DNA from: Xaviernesmea oryzae
GTDB lineage: Bacteria; Pseudomonadota; Alphaproteobacteria; Rhizobiales; Rhizobiaceae
Direction of reading: 5' to 3'
Length of the DNA: 64,000 nt
NCBI RefSeq assembly: GCF_900177415.1
Contig: NZ_FXAF01000011.1
Coordinates: 620,001-684,000, forward strand
Shown: positions 18,574 through 26,899 of the stretch, one piece after another
Layout of the letters: each line of letters starts with the position of its first letter
Position numbering within the stretch: the first letter of the stretch is position 1
The notes under the pieces: model-generated
Told to the model about the DNA's origin: nothing
The model's database searches: none
The model's input: only the letters and a program-made list of their open reading frames with translations
Translations under genes and position numbers: made by a program

Positions 18574-19947
18574 TCAGGCGTCCTTGCCCTTGAAGAGCTT
18601 GGCGAGGAAATTGTCGCCGCCGCCGCCGCGACCCGGGCGCCTGCCGTCCCATTTCGGCACGATCACCATATGGGTGATCTCGCCGCGCTGGAAGGCTTTC
18701 AGGAAGCGGTCGTATTCGGCAAAGGCGACGCAGCCGTGCGAATCGCCCCGCACGCGCAGCAGAAAGCTGTGGGCGAGGAGGCCGGTGCGTCCCTGCGGCG
18801 CCTTGCCGTCCACCGGCGTCAGGCGGATGGCGGCCACGCCATGGAACAGCTTTTCGCGCATGGAGAGCTTGTAGGTGCCGGGCGGCGTCGGGCCGCGCAT
18901 CTTCACATGCGTGAATTTCGGGTTGTCGCGCATGCTGCCGATGCCGGAATGGGCTTCGAGCCTGGTGCCGTTCGGCAGGTGGACGACGGCGTTGCTGATG
19001 TCGTAGACCGCCACCTTGGCGCCGATGCCCGGCCAGCTCGGCGCGGACGGCGCAGGCGCAGCCGGCGTCTCGCGCATCGGATTGTCGGGTTTGGCGAAGG
19101 CGAGTGCGGTCGGCTTGTCGTCGTCGCCGGCCCTGCCCGGCTTCTGCGGCGCAACGGCGGCGATCGCGGCCAGCGCATTCGGTTTCGCCGGCTTCGCATC
19201 CGCCGTCGCCGTCGAGGGACGGATAACCGGCAGGGGGCCGGCCTTCGGCAGGTCGTAACCCGGCACGGGCGCTTCGACGATCGCGACGGCTTCCTCTTCG
19301 CCGGCATCGTCCTCGACGGCGGTCTCTTCGAGCGCCGCCATCTCGACCGGCTTCATGTCCTTCAGTTCGGCGACCGTGGTGGCCGGCGCGGCATCCTGGA
19401 TGAGATCGGGCATGACCTCGTTGCCGCGCGGCGCGACGACGACGAGGTTTTGCATCGCCGGAGCGAGCACGGCGCGGATGGCATCCGCATCCGGACGGAT
19501 TTTCGCGAGCGAGGCGAACTGCTGCTCGTTCTCGGCACGGCGGGCGGCCATGGCCAGAGCGGCATCGAGCATCTGCCGGACGCTCGATCGATCCGGCTTG
19601 CGCGCCTCGAGCGCCGCCACGTCGGCCCCGGAAAGGCGCCCGCCCTTGGGATCGGCCGGCGTGCTGCCGGGCAGACGGGAGAATTTCGAGACCTCGATCT
19701 CGCGATCATTGGAGACGATCGGGGCGGCGGGGGCGATCGGCCGGGCCAGCGCCGTTTCGAATTCGACGTCGGAGGCGGATTTGACGGCCGTCGCCATGGT
19801 GACCACGGAAGCGCCCACCAGGGCGGATACGGTGAGACCGATACCGAGGGCGACATTCGTCAGGAGAGAGCGGGATTTCTTTCGGCGAGGCGGTGCCTTA
19901 CGTGCCTGTTTGCCATTCGCGGAAGCCTGGACCGTACGCGCCATCAC
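18574..19947 (-). CDS. Tlde1 (DUF2778) domain protein, membrane-anchored L,D-transpeptidase-like
   Basis: This 457-residue protein has a basic N-terminus, one membrane helix (about residues 29-53), a long Ala/Pro/Asp-rich stalk with low complexity (about 60-310) and a C-terminal catalytic domain. The catalytic domain shows HSFLLRVRGDSHGC with His393, Ser403 and Cys406, the pattern of DUF2778/Tlde1, related to YkuD L,D-transpeptidases. Family members act on peptidoglycan stem peptides: some are type VI secretion effectors with L,D-carboxypeptidase activity, but many rhizobial copies are chromosomal and of unknown role. No secretion genes or immunity gene lie nearby, so a housekeeping envelope role is the simpler reading. 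The C-terminal tail is Gly-rich. Confidence 0.8.
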   Translation of the reverse strand: MMARTVQASANGKQARKAPPRRKKSRSLLTNVALGIGLTVSALVGASVVTMATAVKSASDVEFETALARPIAPAAPIVSNDREIEVSKFSRLPGSTPADPKGGRLSGADVAALEARKPDRSSVRQMLDAALAMAARRAENEQQFASLAKIRPDADAIRAVLAPAMQNLVVVAPRGNEVMPDLIQDAAPATTVAELKDMKPVEMAALEETAVEDDAGEEEAVAIVEAPVPGYDLPKAGPLPVIRPSTATADAKPAKPNALAAIAAVAPQKPGRAGDDDKPTALAFAKPDNPMRETPAAPAPSAPSWPGIGAKVAVYDISNAVVHLPNGTRLEAHSGIGSMRDNPKFTHVKMRGPTPPGTYKLSMREKLFHGVAAIRLTPVDGKAPQGRTGLLAHSFLLRVRGDSHGCVAFAEYDRFLKAFQRGEITHMVIVPKWDGRRPGRGGGGDNFLAKLFKGKDA

Positions 19948-20389
19948 TCGTTACCCGAACCGTTACATACACCGGCGGAAACCGCTTGCGCGAAGCCGCC
20001 AACACAACCCCGGCGAAGTGCGCGCAGAGAGGGAATCTGCTCACTGCCGCCGAAGGACTGCAGGTGAGGATGAACGATTATGGTAACCAATGTCTTTACG
20101 CCGCCCCGATTTGATTTCGGTGGTGCGCATAAAAGCGCATGCCGCCGGAAGTTAAGCCGAAATATGGCGTTAACGTGTTTGTGATATGCGAAAGGGTGAC
20201 AGTCAAGAGAAGAACGGCGAGCGACGGCCAGGATTCCGGCCCGTGTTGCCTCACCGCCTCATTTCGGCAACGATTTCCTCGACCGAGCGGCTGGCGCAGG
20301 CCTGACGGCTAAAGGGCCCAAGCTCTTCGAGCTTGATCCCTCCGCCCATGATTGGCATTTTATTTCGGCCAAGGCTCGGAGGAAGACCG
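19948..20389. other. Divergent intergenic region, nothing recognised
   Basis: This stretch of 440 bases lies upstream of both the Tlde1-domain gene (minus) and the nicotinamidase gene (plus), so both promoters must be here. The central part (20085-20180) is less GC-rich and contains GTTAAG and GTTAAC half sites 14 bases apart. I see no small gene and no riboswitch-like structure. Confidence 0.4.
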
Positions 20390-21016
20390 ATGAAAGCTCT
20401 GCTCCTGATCGACATCCAAAACGGCTTCTGCCCCGGCGGCAATCTGCCGGTCGCGCATGGCGACGAGATCGTGCCGGTCGTTAACCGGCTGATCGACGAC
20501 GGCGGCTACGATCTGATCGTCGCCTCCCAGGACTGGCACCCGGAAAACCACGGCAGCTTTGCCTCGCAGCATCCCGGCAAGAAGCCTTTCGAGATGGGCG
20601 AGCTTTGCGGCAAGCCGCAGGTCATGTGGCCGGACCATTGCATGCAGGGCACGCCGGACGCCGAATTTCACCCGGACCTGAATGTCGAGGCGTTCGACTA
20701 CATCCAGCAGAAGGGCGACAACCCGGCGGTCGACAGCTATTCGGCCTTCCGGGACAACGACCAGGCGGCGCTGACGGGGCTCGCGGGCTATCTGAGGGCG
20801 CAGCAGGTGGCCGAGCTCGACATCTGCGGGCTTGCGACGGACTATTGCGTAAAATTCTCCGCGCTCGACGCCGTCGAGATGCTGCCGGAGGTGAAGGTGC
20901 GCTTCATCGAGGATGCCAGCCGGGGCATCGATCCCAAGGGCGTGAAGAGCGCCATTGCCGAGATGAAGGCGAAAGGCATCGGCATCGTCAAGAGCAGGGC
21001 CATCCTCGCGGACTGA
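20390..21016 (+). CDS. pncA: Nicotinamidase (bifunctional nicotinamidase/pyrazinamidase)
   Basis: This 208-residue isochorismatase-fold enzyme converts nicotinamide to nicotinate plus ammonia in NAD salvage. The catalytic triad is visible: Asp8 (LIDIQNGFCPGG), Lys108 (QQKGDNP) and Cys153 (ATDYCVKFSALDA). The metal site is in SQDWHPENHGSF. Length and motifs match PncA closely. The ATG at 20390 is preceded by CGGAGGA; upstream in-frame codons lack a ribosome site. It is a single gene. Confidence 0.93.
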   Translation: MKALLLIDIQNGFCPGGNLPVAHGDEIVPVVNRLIDDGGYDLIVASQDWHPENHGSFASQHPGKKPFEMGELCGKPQVMWPDHCMQGTPDAEFHPDLNVEAFDYIQQKGDNPAVDSYSAFRDNDQAALTGLAGYLRAQQVAELDICGLATDYCVKFSALDAVEMLPEVKVRFIEDASRGIDPKGVKSAIAEMKAKGIGIVKSRAILAD

Positions 21017-21131
21017 CCGGCCGAGCAAACGGCAGCCGCCGACAGTTCAGCGGAATCGATCGTTCCATCAGCCCAATTTAATTGCGCCGCCCGCCGCACG
21101 GTTCTAAAGCCGGGGCGGAAGGATTTCTCGT

Positions 21132-21851
21132 ATGAACAGCAGTGAATTTTACGCGGGCCTGAAGGGCGGCATCGTTGTCGCGCTCTCCTCGGCGCCTTTC
21201 GGGATATTGTTTGGCGCCATTGCGGTCGACAACGGAATTTCGGTGCTGGAAGCGGCACTCATGAGCGCCACGATCTTCGCCGGCGCGAGCCAGCTGGTGG
21301 GCATCGAGCTCTTCGGCCATCATGTCGCCGCCTGGCTGATCGTGCTGTCCGTCTTCGCGGTCAATTTCCGCCATGTCCTCTATTCGGCGGCCATCGCCCG
21401 CTTCATCGGCCATTTCACGCCGGTCCAGAAATTCTTCACCCTCTTCCTTTTGACGGACCCGCAATTCGCCGAAAGCGTCAAGCGCGGCGAAAGCGGCCGG
21501 GGCGTCAGCTTTCCGTGGTATATCGGCTTCGGCGTCGCGGTGTATTTTCCCTGGCTCTTCTTCAGCGTCGTCGGCGCCTTCTTCGGCAAGATGATGGGCG
21601 ATCCGCGCGCAATCGCGATCGACGTCCTGCTGCCGGTCTATTTCCTCGGCCTGGTGGTCGGCTTCCGCCGCAAGCCAGGCTTCCATCCGGTTGTGGCGGC
21701 AAGCGCGCTTGGCTCCGTCTTCGGATACCATTTCGTGGGTTCGCCCTGGCATGTCAGCATCGGCGCGGCCGTCGGGGTCGTCGTGGCGGCACTGCTGCCG
21801 CTGCCGAAGGAGCGCGTGCCGGTGACCGCCGCCAGCGAGGTGGAGACCTGA
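21132..21851 (+). CDS. azlC: AzlC family branched-chain amino acid exporter, large subunit
   Basis: This 239-residue membrane protein has the AzlC pattern: an N-terminal AGLKGGIVVALSSAPFG-like start, a conserved GASQLVGIELFG segment after the second helix, NFRHVLYSAAIA, and a polar central loop with LTDPQFAES. AzlC and AzlD together export branched-chain amino acids (studied as AzlCD in Bacillus and BrnFE in Corynebacterium). The small subunit gene starts one base after its stop, so they are translationally close. GGCGGAAGGA lies ahead of the ATG. Confidence 0.9.
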   Translation: MNSSEFYAGLKGGIVVALSSAPFGILFGAIAVDNGISVLEAALMSATIFAGASQLVGIELFGHHVAAWLIVLSVFAVNFRHVLYSAAIARFIGHFTPVQKFFTLFLLTDPQFAESVKRGESGRGVSFPWYIGFGVAVYFPWLFFSVVGAFFGKMMGDPRAIAIDVLLPVYFLGLVVGFRRKPGFHPVVAASALGSVFGYHFVGSPWHVSIGAAVGVVVAALLPLPKERVPVTAASEVET

Positions 21852-21852
21852 C

Positions 21853-22167
21853 ATGGCCGAACCGATCTCGATGGACATGGCGTTCCTGATCTTGGCCGCG
21901 GCGGTTGCGACCTTCCTGACCCGCATCGGCGGCTATGTGCTGATCAACAGGATGAAGACCATCCCGCCGCGGATGGAACAGGCGCTGAATGCCGTGCCGG
22001 CTGCGGTCCTGACCACGCTGGTCGCCCCCGCCTTCTTCGACGGCGGCTGGGACGTGAAGATCGCCATGCTGGTGGCGCTCGTCGTCAGCCTCAGATATCC
22101 GGGCCTGCTGATGCTGGTGGCCGGCTGGGCAGCGGCGATGATCTGCCGCCACCTCCTGGGCTTCTGA
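21853..22167 (+). CDS. azlD: AzlD family branched-chain amino acid exporter, small subunit
   Basis: This 104-residue protein has three to four hydrophobic segments and the AzlD signature ATFLTRIGGYVLINRM, followed by AVPAAVLTTLVAP. It is the small partner of AzlC and is encoded immediately after it (ACCTGACATG, one base between stop and start). The gene converges on the M24 aminopeptidase with only two bases between stop codons. Confidence 0.9.
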   Translation: MAEPISMDMAFLILAAAVATFLTRIGGYVLINRMKTIPPRMEQALNAVPAAVLTTLVAPAFFDGGWDVKIAMLVALVVSLRYPGLLMLVAGWAAAMICRHLLGF

Positions 22168-22169
22168 TA

Positions 22170-24002
22170 TCAGGCGAGCGGCTCGGTCGCCTTCACCAGC
22201 CAATCCCTGACGGATGCGTCGTCGATGAGCGGCATCAGCTTCTCGCGCACCGCCGCGTGATAGGCATCGAGCCACAAGAGCTCTTCCGCCGTCAGCAGCG
22301 CCGGCAAGACGAGCCGCCGGTCGATCGGGCACCAGGTCAGGGTCTCGAAGGAGAGCATCGGCTGGTCGCCGCCCTCGATCTCCTCCGCCGCCTTCACGTA
22401 GATCAGGTTCTCGATGCGGATACCGAAGGAGCCGGGGCGGTAATAGCCGGGCTCGTTGGAGAGGATCATGCCGGGCAGCAGTTCCTGGGTCGAGAGCCGC
22501 GAGATGCGCTGCGGTCCCTCATGCACGGAGAGATAGGAGCCGACGCCGTGGCCCGTTCCATGCGCATAGTCGCCGCCCGCCTTCCAGAGCGCGATGCGGG
22601 CGAGCGGATCGAGATCGCAGCCGCGCGTGCCCTTCGGGAAACGCGCCGTGCTGATGGCGATCATGCCTTTCAGGACCAGCGTGAAGAAACGCCTGCGATC
22701 CTCCGGCACGGCGCCGACCGCGACCGTGCGGGTGATGTCGGTCGTGCCGTTGATATATTGCGCTCCGGAATCGATGAGGAACAGCTCGCCGGCTTCCAGC
22801 TTGCGGTTCGTCTGGGTCGTCACCCGGTAATGGATCACGGCGCCGTGCTCGCCGGCACCCGAGATCGTGTCGAAGGAAATGTCCTTCAGCGGGTTCTGCA
22901 TGCTCTGGCCGACCCGGGCCCGGGCAGCCTCCAGCGCCTTCACCGCGTCGATCTCGGTGATCGTGCCGGGTGCCTGAACGTCGAGCCAGTGCAGGAATTC
23001 GACCATGGCAGCACCGTCCTGCAGATGCGCCTTCGCCGAGCCGTCGAGTTCCGCCTTGTTCTTGCAGGCGCGCGGCAGCTTTGCCGGATCGCCCGCCTCG
23101 ACCACCTGCCCCCCGGCGGCATCGATCGCCCTGGTGAGTGCGAGCGGCGTCAGATCCGGATCGACCAGGATCTTCGCGCCGTCCTTCGAGAAGGCCGAAA
23201 GCCGGGCCAGGAATTCCGACGGCGGCCGCTGGACGGCGAGCTGCGCCAGATAGGCTTCCTGTTCGATGCCCGTCTTGCGCTTGTCGAGGAAGATTTCCGC
23301 CTTGCCCTCGGCCGGAATGATCGCGCGGGAAAGCGGATGCGGCGTGTGCGGCACGTCGTCGCCGCGGATGTTGAAGATCCAGGCGACGGATGTGGGATCG
23401 GCGATGACGACCGCGGCAGCGCCCTTTTCCTTCACCTGCGCGGAAATTGCGGCAATCTTCTCGCTGGCGAGCGTGCCGGCATGGTCCAGCTTCTGGATCG
23501 AGACGGAGCCAAGCGGCTCGGCGGGGCGGTCTGTCCAGATTTTGTCCAGCGGGTTGGAGGGCAGCAGGACGAGCGAGCCGCCGATTTCGGCAAGCGCCTT
23601 CTCGAGCCGACGCACTTCCGCGCCCGCGTGCAGCCAGGGATCGATGCCGAGCCGGAAACCCTTCGACGCATGGCGCGGCAGCCAGACATGCGGCGGCTCG
23701 TTGACGAGATCGCCGCCGGTGAAGACCGTGCCGTCCACCTGTTCGGCAAACTGGGTCACGTAACGTCCATCGACGAAAACCACCGCCTCACGCCGCGTGA
23801 TGAGCGCAATGCCCGCCGAGCCGGTGAAACCGGTCAACCATGCGAGCCGCTCGGCGCAGGCCGGCACGTACTCGCCCTGGTATTCGTCGGCCCGGGGCAC
23901 CAGGAAACCGTCGATGCCGAGCTCATCGAATTTTGCCCGGAGCGCATTGACGCGGTCGCGGCCGAACTGCGGGGCGGATTTCACTTCGAAAGACTGAAAC
24001 AT
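22170..24002 (-). CDS. M24-family aminopeptidase P-type metallopeptidase
   Basis: This 610-residue protein is of the large aminopeptidase P type, which removes an N-terminal residue before proline. It has the two creatinase N-terminal domains (residues 10-300) and a C-terminal pita-bread domain. Metal ligands are visible in LIDSGAQYINGTTDITR (both Asp), HGTGHGVGSYLSVHE (His), SNEPGYYRPGSFGIRIEN (Glu, Glu). The extra C-terminal module after the catalytic domain (about 540-610, ending in VKATEPLA) is normal for this long eukaryote-like class (PepP2). It is a single gene; convergent to azlD. Confidence 0.9.
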   Translation of the reverse strand: MFQSFEVKSAPQFGRDRVNALRAKFDELGIDGFLVPRADEYQGEYVPACAERLAWLTGFTGSAGIALITRREAVVFVDGRYVTQFAEQVDGTVFTGGDLVNEPPHVWLPRHASKGFRLGIDPWLHAGAEVRRLEKALAEIGGSLVLLPSNPLDKIWTDRPAEPLGSVSIQKLDHAGTLASEKIAAISAQVKEKGAAAVVIADPTSVAWIFNIRGDDVPHTPHPLSRAIIPAEGKAEIFLDKRKTGIEQEAYLAQLAVQRPPSEFLARLSAFSKDGAKILVDPDLTPLALTRAIDAAGGQVVEAGDPAKLPRACKNKAELDGSAKAHLQDGAAMVEFLHWLDVQAPGTITEIDAVKALEAARARVGQSMQNPLKDISFDTISGAGEHGAVIHYRVTTQTNRKLEAGELFLIDSGAQYINGTTDITRTVAVGAVPEDRRRFFTLVLKGMIAISTARFPKGTRGCDLDPLARIALWKAGGDYAHGTGHGVGSYLSVHEGPQRISRLSTQELLPGMILSNEPGYYRPGSFGIRIENLIYVKAAEEIEGGDQPMLSFETLTWCPIDRRLVLPALLTAEELLWLDAYHAAVREKLMPLIDDASVRDWLVKATEPLA

Positions 24003-24279
24003 GGGCTGATGATCCGGACTTTGTCTTTATTCCGAGAAGGCTCTGATTCCGAGAAGGTCGCCGCATGTTAGCCGATGTTGATCGGACTAGGCCAGCGGTA
24101 GCGGCAAGTGCCGGCCGATTGTGCAATTGCCGCCCTGCTATGGATCGAAAAGCGGCGTCCCATGCGCGGAACGCATACCACCTTTGAGCGAAGCCCTCTC
24201 ACTGTGCGGTGCAGCAAAGATTATATAACAAGCATCGAACGGGCGCCGAACAAGGCCCATTCCAAAAGGACACGTCAAC

Positions 24280-24453
24280 ATGGCCTCCTCTTTCTTCCGC
24301 AATGCCTTGAACCGCATGGTCGAAGCTCGTGAGCGTCAGGTCGCCCGCTATGTCAACGGCGCGCTTCTCAACCTCGACGACGAAACGCTGAAGGGCCTCG
24401 GCACCAGCCGTGAAGAACTGCGCCGCAAGGGCGCTGCAAACTACGTATTCTGA
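24280..24453 (+). CDS. Small 57-aa DUF1127-like protein
   Basis: This short gene encodes MASSFFRNALNRMVEARERQ and onward to a C-terminal NYVF. The pattern of a basic amphipathic helix, then LLNLDDETLKGLGTSREEL, resembles the DUF1127 (YjiS-like) motif, in which a short Arg-rich helix is followed by LDDxxLxDIGLSRxEI. Related small proteins in rhizobia and Agrobacterium have been linked to RNA binding and phosphate or stress phenotypes, which is family knowledge and not shown here. The ATG has AAAAGGA ten bases upstream. A TATATAAC sequence at about 24220-24228 could be its -10 element. A strong terminator follows. Confidence 0.75.
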   Translation: MASSFFRNALNRMVEARERQVARYVNGALLNLDDETLKGLGTSREELRRKGAANYVF

Positions 24454-24546
24454 GCAAGGGCCGGGGCGGTTCTCCTCCTCCCTCACTCGCACCGGCTTTC
24501 AGGATACGGGGCCTGCTTGAGCATCCTCCTCCCGGCTCGCGGGCAC

Positions 24547-24597
24547 GATCAATCGCAAGATTGATCGGCAAGGCGACACCTTTGGTGTCGCCTTTTT
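24547..24597 (+). terminator. Hairpin plus rho-independent terminator after the 57-aa gene
   Basis: A perfect 8-bp hairpin (GATCAATC-GCAA-GATTGATC, 24547-24566) is followed by a perfect 10-bp stem AGGCGACACC-TTT-GGTGTCGCCT (24571-24593) and TTTT. This ends the plus-strand transcript; the facing prmA gene ends at 24652. Confidence 0.85.
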
Positions 24598-24651
24598 GCT
24601 GTCCGTCGCCCAAAATCCGAAAGCCGCTTCCTTGTTGCGGCGCACAATATC

Positions 24652-25530
24652 TCAACCATGACGCAAGTGTATCGTCACCCAGCCGTTGCGCCAGATGGTC
24701 CGCACATGGCGGAGACTCGCCCCGTTATAGGCGGCCAGCACCTTCCAGCGCTGCTCGGCCAGGATGCCTGAGAGGATGACCGAGCCGCCCGGCGCCAGGT
24801 GGGCCGCGAGCTGCGGCGCCATCTTCATCAGCGGCCGTGCCAGGATATTGGCGATGATGAGGTCGAACGGTCCTTCCTGACGGAAAGCGGGCGAATGGAA
24901 GCCGGGCGCCGTCTCGAGCCGGATGCCCGAGGCAATTCCGTTGCGGCGCACGTTCTCCTTCGCCACCCGCACGGCGACCGGATCGATATCGGTTGCGAGC
25001 ACCGGAACAGGCCTGAGCTTGCGCACGGCGATCGCCAGCACGCCGCTTCCCGTCCCGAGATCGAGTGCGTTGCGGACCGGACGGGCGCGCAAGACCTCCT
25101 CGATCATTTCCAGGCAGCCGGCCGTCGTGCCGTGATGGCCGGTGCCGAAGGCCTGGCCCGCATCGATCTCGATGGCGATATCGTTCGCCTTCACCTTGCC
25201 GCGGTCATGCGAGCCGTGGACGAGGAAACGCCCTGCCCTCACCGGCTTCAGGCCTTCGAGCGATTTGGCGATCCAGTCGATATCCGGAATCACTTCCCTC
25301 TCGATCGCCGCATCCGGAAAGGCGTGGCGGATGCCCGCCGCCATCCTGTCGCGGACGACCTCTTCCTCGTCCCTCATCAGATAGACGGAGGCTTCCCAGA
25401 TATCCTTCTTCTCATCCACTTCGGTGGTGGCGATGGCGTAATCCTCCTCGCCGAACACTTCCGACAGGATGTCGAGGATCTGCGCTGCCCCCTTTTCGGT
25501 GGACGTGACGTAAAGGCGGATTTCGCTCAA
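24652..25530 (-). CDS. prmA: Ribosomal protein L11 methyltransferase
   Basis: This 292-residue SAM-dependent methyltransferase trimethylates ribosomal protein L11. The N-terminal substrate-binding domain (residues 1-130) is followed by the SAM site LDLGTGSGVLAIAVRKL, motif II TDIDPVAVRVAKENV and the catalytic-site DLIIANILARPLMKMAP, which is characteristic for PrmA. AFGTGHHGTT before the SAM motif is also typical. Length is normal. The gene precedes nothing on its strand but the SCO gene 78 bases upstream, which may share the transcript. Confidence 0.94.
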   Translation of the reverse strand: MSEIRLYVTSTEKGAAQILDILSEVFGEEDYAIATTEVDEKKDIWEASVYLMRDEEEVVRDRMAAGIRHAFPDAAIEREVIPDIDWIAKSLEGLKPVRAGRFLVHGSHDRGKVKANDIAIEIDAGQAFGTGHHGTTAGCLEMIEEVLRARPVRNALDLGTGSGVLAIAVRKLRPVPVLATDIDPVAVRVAKENVRRNGIASGIRLETAPGFHSPAFRQEGPFDLIIANILARPLMKMAPQLAAHLAPGGSVILSGILAEQRWKVLAAYNGASLRHVRTIWRNGWVTIHLRHG

Positions 25531-25608
25531 GGGAATGTTCTCTCAGCTATCGACGGATGGCCGAGAGGATTGCCACAGAAGGGCCTTCGGCTTCAACCGC
25601 CAAAGGTG

Positions 25609-26208
25609 TCAGCCCTTGATCAGATTTTCGAGCTTTTGGACGGCGACATCGGGATTTTCGCCATAGGCGATCGTGCCGGCGAAACGTCCGCCGTCGTCGA
25701 GCAGGAAGACGGACGCCGTGTGATCCATCGTGTAATCGCCGTTCGGGTCCTTCTCGTTGACCGGAACCTTCTTGGCATAGACCTTGAAGCCCTTGATCAT
25801 TTCGTTGACCTTTTCCGGCGGACCGGAAATGCCCTTCACCCGGTCGGTGACATTCGAAATATACTGGCCGAGCAGCTCCGGCGTGTCGCGTTCCGGATCG
25901 ACGCTGACGAAGAAGCCGTTGAGCCTGGTGCCGTCCGGATCGACCTTGTGCAGCCAGCCATTGAGCTCGAAAAGCGTGGTGGGGCAGACTTCCGGGCAAT
26001 GGGTGAAGCCGAAGAAGAGCGCGGTCGGCTTTTCCTGAAACGCCTTTTCGGTGATCGGCTGGCCGTTCTGGGCGACGAGCTCGAACGGCACGCCGAACGG
26101 CCCCTCGGCAAGCTCCTGCTTCGAGCGCGTCACTTCCGTCGTCAGCCAGACAAGCACGCCGGCAAGCACGACGACCGCAGCCCAGAGGGCGGCACGAAAG
26201 GTCTTCAT
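25609..26208 (-). CDS. SCO1/SenC family copper-binding protein
   Basis: This protein of 199 residues has an N-terminal signal anchor (AALWAAVVVLAGVLVWL) and a thioredoxin-like domain. The copper motif is THCPEVCPTT with Cys71 and Cys75, and the third ligand His is in TMDHTASVFLLDD. SCO proteins deliver copper to the CuA site of cytochrome c oxidase or act as thiol reductases. The ATG at 26208 begins MKTFRAALW and gives a normal signal anchor; longer frames to 26253 are possible but less likely. A small membrane-protein gene lies 144 bases upstream on the same strand and may be in the same transcript. Confidence 0.9.
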   Translation of the reverse strand: MKTFRAALWAAVVVLAGVLVWLTTEVTRSKQELAEGPFGVPFELVAQNGQPITEKAFQEKPTALFFGFTHCPEVCPTTLFELNGWLHKVDPDGTRLNGFFVSVDPERDTPELLGQYISNVTDRVKGISGPPEKVNEMIKGFKVYAKKVPVNEKDPNGDYTMDHTASVFLLDDGGRFAGTIAYGENPDVAVQKLENLIKG

Positions 26209-26352
26209 CGGAATTCTCTTCACGTTCACGCCTTTTCGGCGATCAGGCCTCACATTGTTCCACGAGCGATAGACCCGAAGAGGCCGAGATGCAATTCAAG
26301 AAGCCGTTCTCGAAGAACGTCGCGCTGATTTGTCCCACGGGGCGGGCATTCC

Positions 26353-26511
26353 TCAGAAGCACCAGGAAAGGCCGCGCTCGCCGAGCGCCAGCAGGATGGA
26401 GGAGCCGTGCAGCAGCCAGCCATAGAAGGCAACGCCGGCAATGCCCAGCAGGAACAGGCTGACGGCTGCGATCAGCGGCAGGCGCTGGCTTGTGACGATG
26501 CTCCGGCTCAT
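26353..26511 (-). CDS. 52-aa predicted membrane protein
   Basis: The frame encodes 52 residues beginning MSRSIVTSQRLPLIAAVSLF and ending LGERGLSWCF. One long hydrophobic segment (residues 12-43) with a Gly in the middle (GIAGVAFYGWLL) could span the membrane once or form a hairpin. Third-position GC is high, as in true genes here, and the region has no other explanation. The ribosome site is poor, so the start may be weakly translated. It sits just upstream of the SCO gene on the same strand; a role in cytochrome oxidase or copper handling is conceivable but unproven. Confidence 0.55.
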   Translation of the reverse strand: MSRSIVTSQRLPLIAAVSLFLLGIAGVAFYGWLLHGSSILLALGERGLSWCF

Positions 26512-26899
26512 GGCGCCATTCTAAGGCCAATCCGTCCTTTCCGGAAGAGCCTGCGATCCCGGGCGCAATTAGCGGAAGATTAATCTCTCTCTGAGACGCT
26601 GGAAGGAGCGAAACTGGTTCGATGAATCGATCCGGCGATCGGGAATGCCGAGGCAGCGCGCCGGCGGCATCCGCGACAAGCCGGCGAGGCGGAACCACGA
26701 AAGACATGACGTCGCCGAGACCGGCTCATCGATATGCGCCGGGAAGGACGCGCTGACAATCAGCGATCACGTTCACGCGAACTTCATTGTCTGCGCGCGA
26801 ACGATCGACCGGACTGACAGAGATCGACACCGCGATCGGCCGGAGGAACCTGGCGATGCGGCGGACGCGGATCCTCAGACAAATGGAAAGAATTCTGAT
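26512..26899. other. 388-base intergenic region upstream of cheW
   Basis: This is between the 52-aa gene (minus) and cheW (plus). One plus-strand frame runs through it into cheW, but its codon use is poor and a purine-rich AATGGAAAG precedes the real cheW start. I see no second gene. The promoters of both genes should lie here. Confidence 0.4.

Noticed and set aside
18574-19947. Type VI effector with immunity partner
   Set aside because: The domain is Tlde1-like, but there is no adjacent immunity-like gene or secretion gene, and the protein has a membrane anchor.
26645-26899. N-terminal extension of CheW
   Set aside because: The longer frame has atypical codon use and no ribosome site, and CheW proteins start at the position chosen.
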